A stretch of DNA of 64,000 nucleotides, taken from CBDCYH01 sp965224105 (lineage in GTDB: Bacteria > Bacteroidota > Rhodothermia > Rhodothermales > JABDKH01). The stretch covers positions 620,001 to 684,000 of the forward strand of contig CBDCYH010000001.1 of the NCBI GenBank assembly GCA_965224105.1, written 5' to 3'. The translations under genes were made by a program, and so were the position numbers. Of this stretch, positions 1 through 8,548 are shown in pieces. Within the stretch, counting starts at the first letter, position 1; each line of letters begins with the position of its first letter. The notes beneath the pieces are model-generated. The model searched no databases and was not told where the DNA came from. It was given only the letters and a program-made list of their open reading frames with translations.

Positions 1-2
1 TC

Positions 3-824
3 TCGTCGATTGCCTCCATTTCAACCGATTCTGCACGCGTCATTATCTGGGAGCGCCTCCAGGGAGCGTTCGCAAGTGTCGAGGATCTGTACAAGCGCGT
101 CCCCCTGGACATCAACCTGTTTCGCAATCTTGCTCGATCAGGCGCCCTCGATAAACTCGCAGGAAGTAGCCGTAAAGCCTTGTGGGAGATAGGATTGATG
201 GATCGAAGAAATGGCCAGCCCGGTACCACTCCACTGCTCACCCTGTTTGAAGAGCCCACATTTTCCGTAAGCGACATCCCCGAACTGCCAGCCCTCACAA
301 AGACTGAGCGCTATGGGTGGGACTACGAGACCCACAAAGCCGCGCGCGTCCACCCAATGACTCTGATGAGGCGCACCCTGAACGAACTGGAAATCCGCCC
401 CATAGAAATGTGCTACAGGCTCGGTCGATACGCATCCGTTGGAATTGGCCAGACCAATACCATCATAACAACAGCCGGACTCACCGTGCTGAGGCAAAAA
501 CCCGGGACTGCAAATGGGGTGATGTTTGTCACTCTGGAAGATGAAACGGGGATGATCCAAACAATCGTTCCGCCAAATGTTTTGGAAGCATTAGACCACG
601 TCCTCAGCCGCTCCGCACTCATCGTCCGCGGCAAACTACAGGTGATGGGCAACTGGCGCGGGCTGGTCCTGACACAAGCATGGCCCCTTGATGGCATATT
701 TGGTGGATACGAGGGTCATGCGTCAATGGCAGGGGGCCGAGACGTGTTCGTCACAAAACCTAGAGAGCCGGGCCATGTACCTCTGGCAGCAGATCCGCAT
801 GCGGTATACCAGGTAAAGCAATAA
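3..824 (+). CDS. dnaE2: Error-prone DNA polymerase DnaE2, C-terminal part (5' end outside window)
   Basis: An open frame enters from the left edge and gives the last 273 residues of a C-family polymerase alpha subunit. The first part resembles the helix-hairpin-helix tail (FRNLARSGALDKL, then a KALWEIGLMDRR segment). It is followed by an OB-fold nucleic-acid binding domain with the typical core GVMFVTLEDETGMIQTIV. The HPM in ARVHPMTLMR and the ending shortly after the OB-fold fit DnaE2 rather than replicative DnaE1, which has a longer tail. DnaE2 carries out damage-induced translesion synthesis, usually with ImuA/ImuB, which are not visible here. The catalytic palm lies outside the window, so activity cannot be judged. 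Confidence 0.88.
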   Translation, partial: SSIASISTDSARVIIWERLQGAFASVEDLYKRVPLDINLFRNLARSGALDKLAGSSRKALWEIGLMDRRNGQPGTTPLLTLFEEPTFSVSDIPELPALTKTERYGWDYETHKAARVHPMTLMRRTLNELEIRPIEMCYRLGRYASVGIGQTNTIITTAGLTVLRQKPGTANGVMFVTLEDETGMIQTIVPPNVLEALDHVLSRSALIVRGKLQVMGNWRGLVLTQAWPLDGIFGGYEGHASMAGGRDVFVTKPREPGHVPLAADPHAVYQVKQ

Positions 825-915
825 CCGCACAACAACCTTGACGAAGAGTTCTCGCCTCATAGTCGCGGAATGGCGATATTAAAGGAGTAGTAACCATCCA
901 TGACAAACCGGACGA

Positions 916-3318
916 ATGGAAATTAGGACCGACGCCTACGAAAAGCTGGGGGCATTCTACCTCGGAAGATCATATGACCTCGAGGAAAGATCCATGCTGG
1001 ACGACCTCGTGCTGTATGACTCGAAAGACCTGACCACCCATGCTGTCTGCGTAGGAATGACAGGAAGCGGAAAGACGGGCCTCTGCATTTCCATACTTGA
1101 AGAGGCGATCATCGACAACATCCCGGCAATTGTCATTGACCCCAAAGGGGACATCTCCAATCTTCTGCTCACGTTTCCATCCCTCAAGGCCGACGACTTC
1201 AGACCCTGGATCAATGAGGACGAAGCGCGGACAAAAGGAGTGACTCCGGACGACTTCGCAGAAGGTCAGGCTGACCTCTGGAAAAAGGGACTGGCGAGCT
1301 GGGGACAGGGATCTGAAAGACTAAAAAAACTCAAAGATGCCTCTGACATAACCATATACACACCCGGTAGCCAGGCGGGTGTGGGGGTTTCCATTCTCGA
1401 CTCATTCTCTCCTCCGCCACAGGAAGTTATAGACGATGGGGATTCGTACCGCGAACAGATCAAAACAACAGCATCAAGCATACTCGGGCTGCTTGGAATT
1501 GACGCCGACCCAATAAAAAGTCGCGAACACATTCTTATATCCTCTCTGTTCGACCACGCCTGGCAACAGGGAACGGAAGTGTCTCTGGCATCGCTGATAC
1601 AGGGAATCCAAAATCCACCCTTCGACAAAATTGGCGTAATGGGGTTGGATTCATTTTTCCCGGAGAAGGACCGGTTCGAATTGTCGATCCAGCTCAACAA
1701 TATACTCGCCTCTCCCGGTTTCGAGTCCTGGCTAGAGGGAGCACCGCTCCAGATCGACCAAATGTTATACGGCGAAAAGGGTCGTCCGCGAGTTGCTATA
1801 TTTTCTATTGCTCATCTCAGCGACGCAGAGCGCATGTTCTTTGTATCTCTCCTGCTGAATCAGGTGTTGGGTTGGATGCGAACTAAACCGGGTACGAATA
1901 GCCTGCGCGCGCTCCTGTACATCGACGAGTTATTCGGATATATGCCCCCTGTGGCAAACCCTCCGTCGAAGCAACCACTCCTAACCATGCTGAAGCAGGC
2001 TCGAGCATTCGGCGTTGGGCTGATTCTCGCCACGCAAAACCCGGTTGATCTGGACTACAAAGGATTGTCCAACGCCGGCACCTGGTTTATCGGGCGGCTT
2101 CAAACCGAAAGGGATAAGGCGAGGATGCTGGATGGACTCGAGGGCATTTCTGCCGGCAACAGTCTAAGCCGGAAAGAATTAGAGCAAACTATTTCCGGTT
2201 TAGGCAAGCGCGTTTTCCTACTCCACAATGTTCACGAATCGGGCCCTGTGATTTTCCATACGCGTTGGGCAATGAGCTACCTCCGCGGACCAATTACTCG
2301 AAATCAGATCAAGGAGTTGATGGCGGGAAAGCGCGACGCCTCACCCACAAGAGATAACAAAGCGCAATCCGAGCAAACAGCTTCCACAGGAACAGCAACT
2401 CGTCCTGTTCTTCCACCAAGCATACCGGAGTTTTTTCTTGCAGCGCGTGGATCAGACGAGGTTACCTATCGCCCCTACATGATGGGGTTGGCGGAGGTTC
2501 ACTTCGTTGACACGCGTAAGGGACTGGAGTCTAGTGAAGAAAAGACATGGATAACTCCCATTGCCGACGATGTTGTGCAGGTCGACTGGGAAACCGCAAC
2601 TGAGTTGGATGTACACTCCGCCGACCTGGAAACAGAGCCTATAACGTCCGGCACATTCGAAAACCTACCAGGCATAGTATCCAAGAAAACGACCCAAACC
2701 AAGTGGAGAAAAGATCTCGAGAATCACCTGTACAGAAGTCGGCGACACCACGTGTTTAAGTATCCTCCGCTGAAACTATTTTCTGAACCAGGTGAATCGG
2801 AGCGGGATTTTAGAATCAGACTTCTGGATGCGACAAAGGAGGACCGGGACGAGAAAGTGCAAGCCCTGAAAGACAAGTATGAAAAACGTCTACGATCGGC
2901 CGAAGAGAAAATTCGAAAGGCCGAACAGAAGATTGAACGAGAAAAGGATCAAGCGGATGCGTCCCGCATGCAGTCTGTGGTGAATGTGGGGACAACCATC
3001 CTGGGCAGTCTACTTGGGAGGAAAAAGTTATCCAGGACAAGCATCACGCGAGCGTCGTCGGCGGTACGGGGTATGAGCAGATCTGCAAAAGAAAAGCAGG
3101 ATGTGGAACGGGCGATCGAAGATTTCGAAGCCGCAAGCGACCGATACGATGAACTCCAACAGGAAATGGAGGACGCAGTGGATGAACTCACCGCATCCCT
3201 TGATCCCCAGCTAACAGAGCTTGAGTCGGTCGAAATTAAACCAAGAAAGACCGACATTGACGTTAAAATCTTTGGTTTACTGTGGTTACCACATAGTGGT
3301 AGCGAACCAGCTTACTAA
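916..3318 (+). CDS. HerA/DUF87-like ATP-binding protein with C-terminal coiled coil
   Basis: An 800-residue P-loop ATPase of the HerA-FtsK superfamily. Walker A is GMTGSGKT (residues 47-54), Walker B LLYIDE (333-338), and there is a sensor-like ATQNP (372-376). Residues about 620-780 are highly charged coiled coil, interrupted by a glycine-rich hydrophobic stretch (VVNVGTTILGSLLG) before a basic GRKK. Homologues are widespread and annotated only as ATP-binding protein; a DNA- or membrane-associated translocase role is inference. The ATG at 916 is the first in-frame start after a TGA at 901. An AAAGGAG at 881-887 is nearer to an 8-codon leader ORF at 900-926 that overlaps the start. The stop codon interlocks with that of the convergent glycosyltransferase gene. 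Confidence 0.85.
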   Translation: MEIRTDAYEKLGAFYLGRSYDLEERSMLDDLVLYDSKDLTTHAVCVGMTGSGKTGLCISILEEAIIDNIPAIVIDPKGDISNLLLTFPSLKADDFRPWINEDEARTKGVTPDDFAEGQADLWKKGLASWGQGSERLKKLKDASDITIYTPGSQAGVGVSILDSFSPPPQEVIDDGDSYREQIKTTASSILGLLGIDADPIKSREHILISSLFDHAWQQGTEVSLASLIQGIQNPPFDKIGVMGLDSFFPEKDRFELSIQLNNILASPGFESWLEGAPLQIDQMLYGEKGRPRVAIFSIAHLSDAERMFFVSLLLNQVLGWMRTKPGTNSLRALLYIDELFGYMPPVANPPSKQPLLTMLKQARAFGVGLILATQNPVDLDYKGLSNAGTWFIGRLQTERDKARMLDGLEGISAGNSLSRKELEQTISGLGKRVFLLHNVHESGPVIFHTRWAMSYLRGPITRNQIKELMAGKRDASPTRDNKAQSEQTASTGTATRPVLPPSIPEFFLAARGSDEVTYRPYMMGLAEVHFVDTRKGLESSEEKTWITPIADDVVQVDWETATELDVHSADLETEPITSGTFENLPGIVSKKTTQTKWRKDLENHLYRSRRHHVFKYPPLKLFSEPGESERDFRIRLLDATKEDRDEKVQALKDKYEKRLRSAEEKIRKAEQKIEREKDQADASRMQSVVNVGTTILGSLLGRKKLSRTSITRASSAVRGMSRSAKEKQDVERAIEDFEAASDRYDELQQEMEDAVDELTASLDPQLTELESVEIKPRKTDIDVKIFGLLWLPHSGSEPAY

Positions 3319-4604
3319 CTTCTCGAGTTTTGATAGTAGTTTACTATCGCCTCGGAGTAGTTTTCCCAAGACATTTTTTCAGCGGATTCCGCTACGTGCT
3401 GCCGCTGAATCGGCTCCTCAAGTTGTTTGAGCATCACTCGAGCCATCGACTCCACATCTCCACCCTCCGCAAGGTATCCGTTGTACCCATTCTTTACGGT
3501 CTCAGGAAAGTGTCCAACGCTGGTCGCGAGAATAGGAAGTTTGAAATTGTAACTCAGCGATTCTACACCCGACGGAGTAGCACGCTCGTAAAAAAGCAGA
3601 AGGCTGTCACTGACTTGAAAGTATGTCGCAACGTCTTCGTTTGGGATGAACTCGTTAACTACAACTACACAGCTCTGTAAGTCGGAGTCGTTGATCTTTG
3701 CAAGTGGTCGGTAATCTTTCTCGTCATCGTCTGAACGGAGTAACAATTTCTTCGCGCCACTAAACAGTAGAGTTTTGATTTTTGTTGATAGCTTGCTCGA
3801 GTCCAGCGTTTTCCAAAATGATTCGCCGCATATCAACAAAGAGACATCGTCTCTCTTTGCGGCGACAATCCGGAACGCCTCGATTGCATGATGCAATCCT
3901 TTATACTTTCGTATAAATCCGAAGAAAAGAAAAACGTGCTCTTTAAGCCCGAGTCTCTTTTTGTTTGCATCAATATCGAAGTCAGGGTCTGGTTCGTAAA
4001 GAGTGTATACGGGATGAAATAATTCCAGGACGCTCATCTCGGTATTATCTGATGTTGCCTGACCGAAGACCCCAAATCGTTTATTGGGGAATAGTTGCTT
4101 AAGCTCGTCCGTCGTTGCCTTCGCATGGGTAATAAAATCCGTTTGCGGATCCAGTCCGTGGCGCGTAAACCAGGCGTCGACAGCACTACTCTCTTTGGGC
4201 ACTACAAAGTGTAAATCAAACAGAATGAGTGCTCCAGTTTTTTGTCGAAGTTTCTTCGTGATTTTCCGAAGTGGAAGACCTTGCTGCGCGTTATACCATT
4301 GCACAACCACAATGTCCGGCTGGAGCGCTACAATTTCCTCCGCAGTTTTTCTCCACGTTGACGGTTTGTTGTAGTTGGTGATATAGCGAACAGGAATATC
4401 GTATCCTTCGAGTACCGATTTAGTGGACGAGGAATCGATAAAATCTCTGGGCACAATGGCTGGGTACTGTTGCGACCAGGAAACGATGTGGACATTAATA
4501 TTATCTCGTCTTGCGAATGCCTTGGCGAGAGATGTGTTATAGTTTGAGATCCCGCCTTTAAAAAGGGGACCCGGCCCAAAGCATACAACGGTCGTCTCAC
4601 CCAT
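3315..4604 (-). CDS. Glycosyltransferase, family 4/GT-B type
   Basis: A 429-residue GT-B glycosyltransferase. The N-terminal half starts FGPGPLFKGGISNYN, a nucleotide-sugar-transferase type glycine-rich acceptor loop. The C-terminal Rossmann half has HVFLFFGFIRKYKGLHHAIE and the donor-site segment PSGVESLSYNFKLPILA followed by VGHFPE and NGYNGYLAE, as in GT4 retaining enzymes. It probably adds a sugar to a surface polysaccharide or glycolipid; donor and acceptor cannot be read from sequence. The gene overlaps the upstream epimerase by 8 bases, so the two are likely translationally coupled and act in the same polysaccharide pathway. Its stop interlocks with that of the convergent HerA-like gene in a 4-base overlap. 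Confidence 0.85.
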   Translation of the reverse strand: MGETTVVCFGPGPLFKGGISNYNTSLAKAFARRDNINVHIVSWSQQYPAIVPRDFIDSSSTKSVLEGYDIPVRYITNYNKPSTWRKTAEEIVALQPDIVVVQWYNAQQGLPLRKITKKLRQKTGALILFDLHFVVPKESSAVDAWFTRHGLDPQTDFITHAKATTDELKQLFPNKRFGVFGQATSDNTEMSVLELFHPVYTLYEPDPDFDIDANKKRLGLKEHVFLFFGFIRKYKGLHHAIEAFRIVAAKRDDVSLLICGESFWKTLDSSKLSTKIKTLLFSGAKKLLLRSDDDEKDYRPLAKINDSDLQSCVVVVNEFIPNEDVATYFQVSDSLLLFYERATPSGVESLSYNFKLPILATSVGHFPETVKNGYNGYLAEGGDVESMARVMLKQLEEPIQRQHVAESAEKMSWENYSEAIVNYYQNSRS

Positions 4605-5643
4605 TACGCACGTTCTCTAGAGCCCGGTCGTAAACACGCCGTAATCCGTCTCGGATTGAAATCGTTGGCGTCCATCCCAATCGGGATTCCACAAAGCTCA
4701 TGTCGCAGTACCGTGCGTGAACACCCACAGGTTTGTCTAGGAGTGGCCTGATTTCTGGAGAATAGCCGGCGAAGTCACAAAAGATCGAAATGATCTCCCG
4801 AAAGGATGTCAGCTTGCCCATTCCAATATTTATCGCCGTCCCGTCATGAATATGGTCCATCGCGAGCAACGTACAGTCGAGGACATCATCGATATGGACG
4901 AAGTCTCGCCCCTGATGTCCGCTCCCCCACACCTCAAACGGATCCTCTTTAAGTGCTGCGCGCCTTGCTATTGCGGGAATTGGATACGTTAAATCCTGAT
5001 CCTCGCCATAGCCCGAAAACGGCCTTATGCAGGTCACCTTCACACCGTAATGGCTGGCAGCGATCTTTGCCAGGTACTCCCCCGTGAGCTTTGACCAGCC
5101 GTAGGTCATATCCGGCTCACCCATATTTGCGAAATCGATATCTGATTCTCGTAGCTGGACGGTGTTTGATTCTGTTTGCTTACTCACTGGATAGGCTGCG
5201 CTTGAACTTGGATAAAGTACGCGTGCAGGTTGCTGCCTTGTCACCCAATAAAAAAACTCTGCATCAATCGAAAGGTCCAGAGCGACCATCATTGGGTCAC
5301 CATCAATCTTTGCCCGACCTCCTACTATTGCAGCAAAATGAAAAACATCCTCAAACGAATCCACGTCGAGTCCGTGCGCGGTCTGGAACCATCCCGGATC
5401 TTGGATGAGATTGCGCAGCACCGACCGGAAATCATCTTGCACGAATACAAACCGTTCGTCAGAGGTGGATTGTCCAGTCGATCCTGCGTTTATGTCGATA
5501 AAACTATCGAGCCAATGTTCAGGATGTATGCCGACAGAGAGATCGTCGACAAAGATAATCCGATCACTGGTAGACGCTGCCAATCGTTTGACCATATTTC
5601 GGCCGACAAAACCGCATCCGCCAGATACTAAATGTGTTTTCAT
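4597..5643 (-). CDS. NAD-dependent sugar epimerase/dehydratase (extended SDR)
   Basis: A 348-residue extended short-chain dehydrogenase acting on nucleotide sugars. The NAD-binding motif is SGGCGFVG (residues 7-14). The catalytic Ser run is YPSSSAAYP near 144-152, with Tyr181 and Lys185 in YGWSK. RPFSGYGEDQDLTYPIP and GSGHQGRDFVHIDD match the substrate-binding half of UDP/GDP-sugar epimerases. The exact product sugar is not predictable. I take the ATG at 5643; the in-frame GTG just before it (5646) is an alternative. It forms a two-gene unit with the glycosyltransferase downstream, consistent with supplying that enzyme's donor sugar. Confidence 0.87.
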   Translation of the reverse strand: MKTHLVSGGCGFVGRNMVKRLAASTSDRIIFVDDLSVGIHPEHWLDSFIDINAGSTGQSTSDERFVFVQDDFRSVLRNLIQDPGWFQTAHGLDVDSFEDVFHFAAIVGGRAKIDGDPMMVALDLSIDAEFFYWVTRQQPARVLYPSSSAAYPVSKQTESNTVQLRESDIDFANMGEPDMTYGWSKLTGEYLAKIAASHYGVKVTCIRPFSGYGEDQDLTYPIPAIARRAALKEDPFEVWGSGHQGRDFVHIDDVLDCTLLAMDHIHDGTAINIGMGKLTSFREIISIFCDFAGYSPEIRPLLDKPVGVHARYCDMSFVESRLGWTPTISIRDGLRRVYDRALENVRNG

Positions 5644-5713
5644 CACTTGCCTGGTTCTACCGATATTTAGCCAAGGTCATTGCCGAAAGAATATAGTGCA
5701 GCGCAAAATACTG

Positions 5714-6337
5714 CTACTGTTCAAGAGATCGCCACATCAGCCAACAGACGGGAGACCGGTACGGAATCCATCGGCGCGAGTAACGCAGTAAGTTTTTCTC
5801 ATCTGGAAGGTGTCGCCTATTGTAAACCTTCATCACACCTTTCCTCACGCCAAGATCGGATGCGGCCATTACATCCGGCCGGCCCATGTAAGCGATCAAG
5901 AGCATTTGGACCGTCCACACACCAATTCCCCTAACCTGAGTTAGTAGCCTGATAATTTCATCATCCGATTTCCTGCTCAAGGAACGGAGATTAGGGATTT
6001 GCCCCGCGAGTGCCCTTTCCGAAAGGTCCTTCACCGCATCAATTTTCGCGTAGGACATTCCAGCATTGCGTAGCACTTCCCGATCAATTGCGATGACATC
6101 CTCTGGTTTTGGGTGTCGCTCCGGGAAATGCTCGACGACCCTGTTGAAAATCGTCAGCGCAGCCGCGCCAGACAGTTGTTGGTAAATAATTGACCTGAAA
6201 AGCGCCTGGTACGGACTACCGAAATTGTGGCGCACCAATCGGTTATCACCAACCGCCTCAATAACTTTCGAAAGCTTTTTGTCGCGGCGTGAAAGAAAAT
6301 CCATCGCCTCATCCCAATCGTACAGTAGTCGCGCCAT
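5714..6337 (-). CDS. DNA-3-methyladenine glycosylase II (AlkA-type, HhH-GPD)
   Basis: A 207-residue HhH-GPD DNA glycosylase. The core reads FRSIIYQQLSGAAA (48-61), then the helix-hairpin-helix VRGIGVWTVQMLLI (135-148) and the catalytic Asp161 in AASDLGVRKG. No lysine stands at the lyase position, so it is a monofunctional glycosylase excising alkylated bases such as 3-methyladenine. It lacks the N-terminal TBP-like domain of E. coli AlkA (282 aa), like the short AlkA-type enzymes of many bacteria. The C-terminal PYRSPVCWLMWRSLE is family-typical. It starts 12 bases after the isoaspartyl peptidase stop, so the two are probably co-transcribed. Confidence 0.88.
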   Translation of the reverse strand: MARLLYDWDEAMDFLSRRDKKLSKVIEAVGDNRLVRHNFGSPYQALFRSIIYQQLSGAAALTIFNRVVEHFPERHPKPEDVIAIDREVLRNAGMSYAKIDAVKDLSERALAGQIPNLRSLSRKSDDEIIRLLTQVRGIGVWTVQMLLIAYMGRPDVMAASDLGVRKGVMKVYNRRHLPDEKNLLRYSRRWIPYRSPVCWLMWRSLEQ

Positions 6338-6349
6338 TTGATACCTCTT

Positions 6350-7306
6350 TTATACGGCAATCAATTGGTCTTCGCCGTTCCACCATGCCCGTGCCATGCG
6401 TTTAGTTGAGAAACCCCACGCAGCCTGGCCATTCGACAAAAGTAGAATCAATCCTCCTCTTGCTGGCTTGTTGTCTAGATCTTTCACAGTGTCACCCATG
6501 GAGGCGAGCGCGTTTTTTAGGGCGTCGCTGGCTTGCATCGATTTCGCGAGGTCGCAGGCGGATTTGCAAAGCTGCACGGTTGCAATCGCTTCTCCCCAAC
6601 CCGTAGCACTTGCCCCCGCCGCGGTGGAAGCAAAAAAACCGGACCCGGGCAATGGACTGTCACCTATACGTCCAACAGGGCGGTACGGCGTTCCACCGGT
6701 CGAGGTGCCCGCTGCAAGATTGCCCATTTTGTCTCGGGCAACACATCCGACCGTACCCCGCGGCACCGGCTGCGATTCCACAGAAAACGACTTGGCCATG
6801 TGCTCGTACCGTTTTTGCAACCGACGATACCGCCTAAGCTCCCTCTCGCACACCAATTGTTCGTTGGCTATTAACTCGATCCCGCATTCTTCCGCAATCC
6901 TCTCGGCACCAGAGCCAACGAGAAATCGCGCTTCCTGGCGAGGGTCGCCGCGAATCAGGTTTGCAACTTGGATAGGGTTCTTGAGTCGTCGAACAGCACC
7001 AACGGATCCGAATCGTGCATCCGATCCCGTCATGATCCCGGCGTCCATCTCGACCGTCCCCTTTGCGGTTAGGACCGAACCACAGCCAGCATCGAAAACA
7101 CCGCTGTCTTCCATCGTTGCTATCGTTGCCTCGACTATCCGGTGTGCCGGCATTCCGGCGATGGCAGTCCTGATCGCCACGTCCAGACTTTTCTCGAGCG
7201 ATCGGCGATGCTCATCCACGAAGTCATCTGGGATAGACCACGCCCCGCCATGAATAATCACAGCAGGCCGCGCCGGATCGTGGTTAAAGAGACGTGAATG
7301 GATCAT
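6350..7306 (-). CDS. Isoaspartyl peptidase/L-asparaginase (Ntn hydrolase)
   Basis: A 318-residue type III asparaginase/isoaspartyl dipeptidase. The precursor self-cleaves before the nucleophile Thr185 in PRGTVGCV. Substrate residues appear in GTSTGG and GRIGDSPLPGSGFFA, and the N-terminal IIHGGAWSIP is family-typical. These enzymes hydrolyse isoaspartyl dipeptides from damaged proteins, and asparagine. No signal peptide is seen, so it is probably cytoplasmic. I take the ATG at 7306 because the 13 upstream in-frame residues do not match the family. It lies 5' of, and close to, the AlkA-type glycosylase: two damage-repair functions side by side. Confidence 0.9.
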   Translation of the reverse strand: MIHSRLFNHDPARPAVIIHGGAWSIPDDFVDEHRRSLEKSLDVAIRTAIAGMPAHRIVEATIATMEDSGVFDAGCGSVLTAKGTVEMDAGIMTGSDARFGSVGAVRRLKNPIQVANLIRGDPRQEARFLVGSGAERIAEECGIELIANEQLVCERELRRYRRLQKRYEHMAKSFSVESQPVPRGTVGCVARDKMGNLAAGTSTGGTPYRPVGRIGDSPLPGSGFFASTAAGASATGWGEAIATVQLCKSACDLAKSMQASDALKNALASMGDTVKDLDNKPARGGLILLLSNGQAAWGFSTKRMARAWWNGEDQLIAV

Positions 7307-7470
7307 GACCGCCGAAGAAGTGTCGAGCAGTGTGAAAATAGGCAAAAGTACCCACTAACCGCCGTTTCTGGCTCAGGAGCTGGTCGGAGGCGTAACTTTA
7401 CCGTCGCACTTACGTTTCGCTACCATCCGGGTATTCTTGAGACAATCACTACCAACACCAACCCATATTC

Positions 7471-8529
7471 ATGACCCGACTCCAAACGGGCGGAACAGTC
7501 GCAGGACTAGTTATCCTCTCCCTGCTGCAATTGAACTGCGGCAACGACGCCCAGTCGCGAAATAATGAGAATTCCGACCGCAAAGCACCGCCGGTGCCCG
7601 TCGAAACAGCGATCGCAACCAACGGAAGTATATCTGCCTTTTTCACCGGCACTGCCTCGCTGGAAGCCGAGGATGAAGCCCTTGTTGTTGCAAAAACTGG
7701 TGGTATAGTCCAACAACTGTTTGTAGAAGAGGGACAATATGTTGAAGCCGGCGCACCGCTTGCCAAGCTGGATGACGAGAGGCTCGTGCTGGAGCTCGGA
7801 CGCGCTGAGGCATCCCTCGCGAGGCTCCAGGCAGAACATGACAGAAAAATGGGCATGTTCGAAAAAAAGCTAATCAGCGCAGAAGAATACGAGCAAATCA
7901 AAGCCGATTTTGAATCACAGCAATCGGTCGTCAACCTTGCGTCTCTCTCGGTACGGCATACCACCGTTACGGCACCCATATCCGGAGTTATCTCGGAACG
8001 TCTGATTAAAGTCGGCAATATGGTGCAAACCAATCAGTCGACATTTCGGATTACAGATTTCAATCCGCTGTTGGCTGTGATGCACGTCCCGGAACGGGAT
8101 CTGGACAAATTTTCACGGAATCAGAAAGCCGAACTCACGGTGGACGCAATTTCCGGGACGAGTTTTACTGGACGCATCAAGCGAATTAGCCCGGTGGTTG
8201 ATCCTCTCACGGGGACCTTCAAGGTCACCGTCGAGATTCGCGATCGCTCAAGACGCCTAAAACCCGGAATGTTCGGCCGAGTGAATATTGTTTTCGATAC
8301 GCGGGAAGATGCGATCCTGATACCGAAGCAGGCAGTTGTTTCGGAGGACGGTGGAACCTCTGTTTACGAGGTGGTAGGCGACACGTTGGCTCTTCGCCGT
8401 GATGTCGAAATTGGCTACCAGGACGAAAGGAATGCGGAGCTGATGACCCCCGAGCTTGTCAACAAGGTCCTGATCGTGACCGGCCAAAACAATTTGAGAG
8501 ACAGCAGCCTGGTTGAGCCAATCAACTAG
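7471..8529 (+). CDS. RND efflux periplasmic adaptor lipoprotein (membrane fusion protein)
   Basis: A 352-residue HlyD/AcrA-type adaptor. The N-terminus is a lipoprotein signal with the lipobox LLQLNC and lipidated Cys23. A biotinyl/lipoyl half motif (VQQLFVEEGQYVEAGAPLAKL) flanks a short alpha-hairpin at about 105-145. The beta-barrel and membrane-proximal domains follow (TGRIKRISPVVDPLTGTFKV). It would bridge the two downstream RND permeases to an outer-membrane TolC-like channel, which is not encoded here. It is the first gene of a three-gene operon; the next start lies 19 bases past its stop. Confidence 0.92.
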   Translation: MTRLQTGGTVAGLVILSLLQLNCGNDAQSRNNENSDRKAPPVPVETAIATNGSISAFFTGTASLEAEDEALVVAKTGGIVQQLFVEEGQYVEAGAPLAKLDDERLVLELGRAEASLARLQAEHDRKMGMFEKKLISAEEYEQIKADFESQQSVVNLASLSVRHTTVTAPISGVISERLIKVGNMVQTNQSTFRITDFNPLLAVMHVPERDLDKFSRNQKAELTVDAISGTSFTGRIKRISPVVDPLTGTFKVTVEIRDRSRRLKPGMFGRVNIVFDTREDAILIPKQAVVSEDGGTSVYEVVGDTLALRRDVEIGYQDERNAELMTPELVNKVLIVTGQNNLRDSSLVEPIN

Positions 8530-8548
8530 GACACACCCCAATGCATCG

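Noticed and set aside
6396..7253. 285-residue plus-strand open frame
   Set aside because: Exact antisense shadow of the isoaspartyl peptidase gene, with low-complexity Arg/Pro/Ser-rich translation and no recognisable domain.
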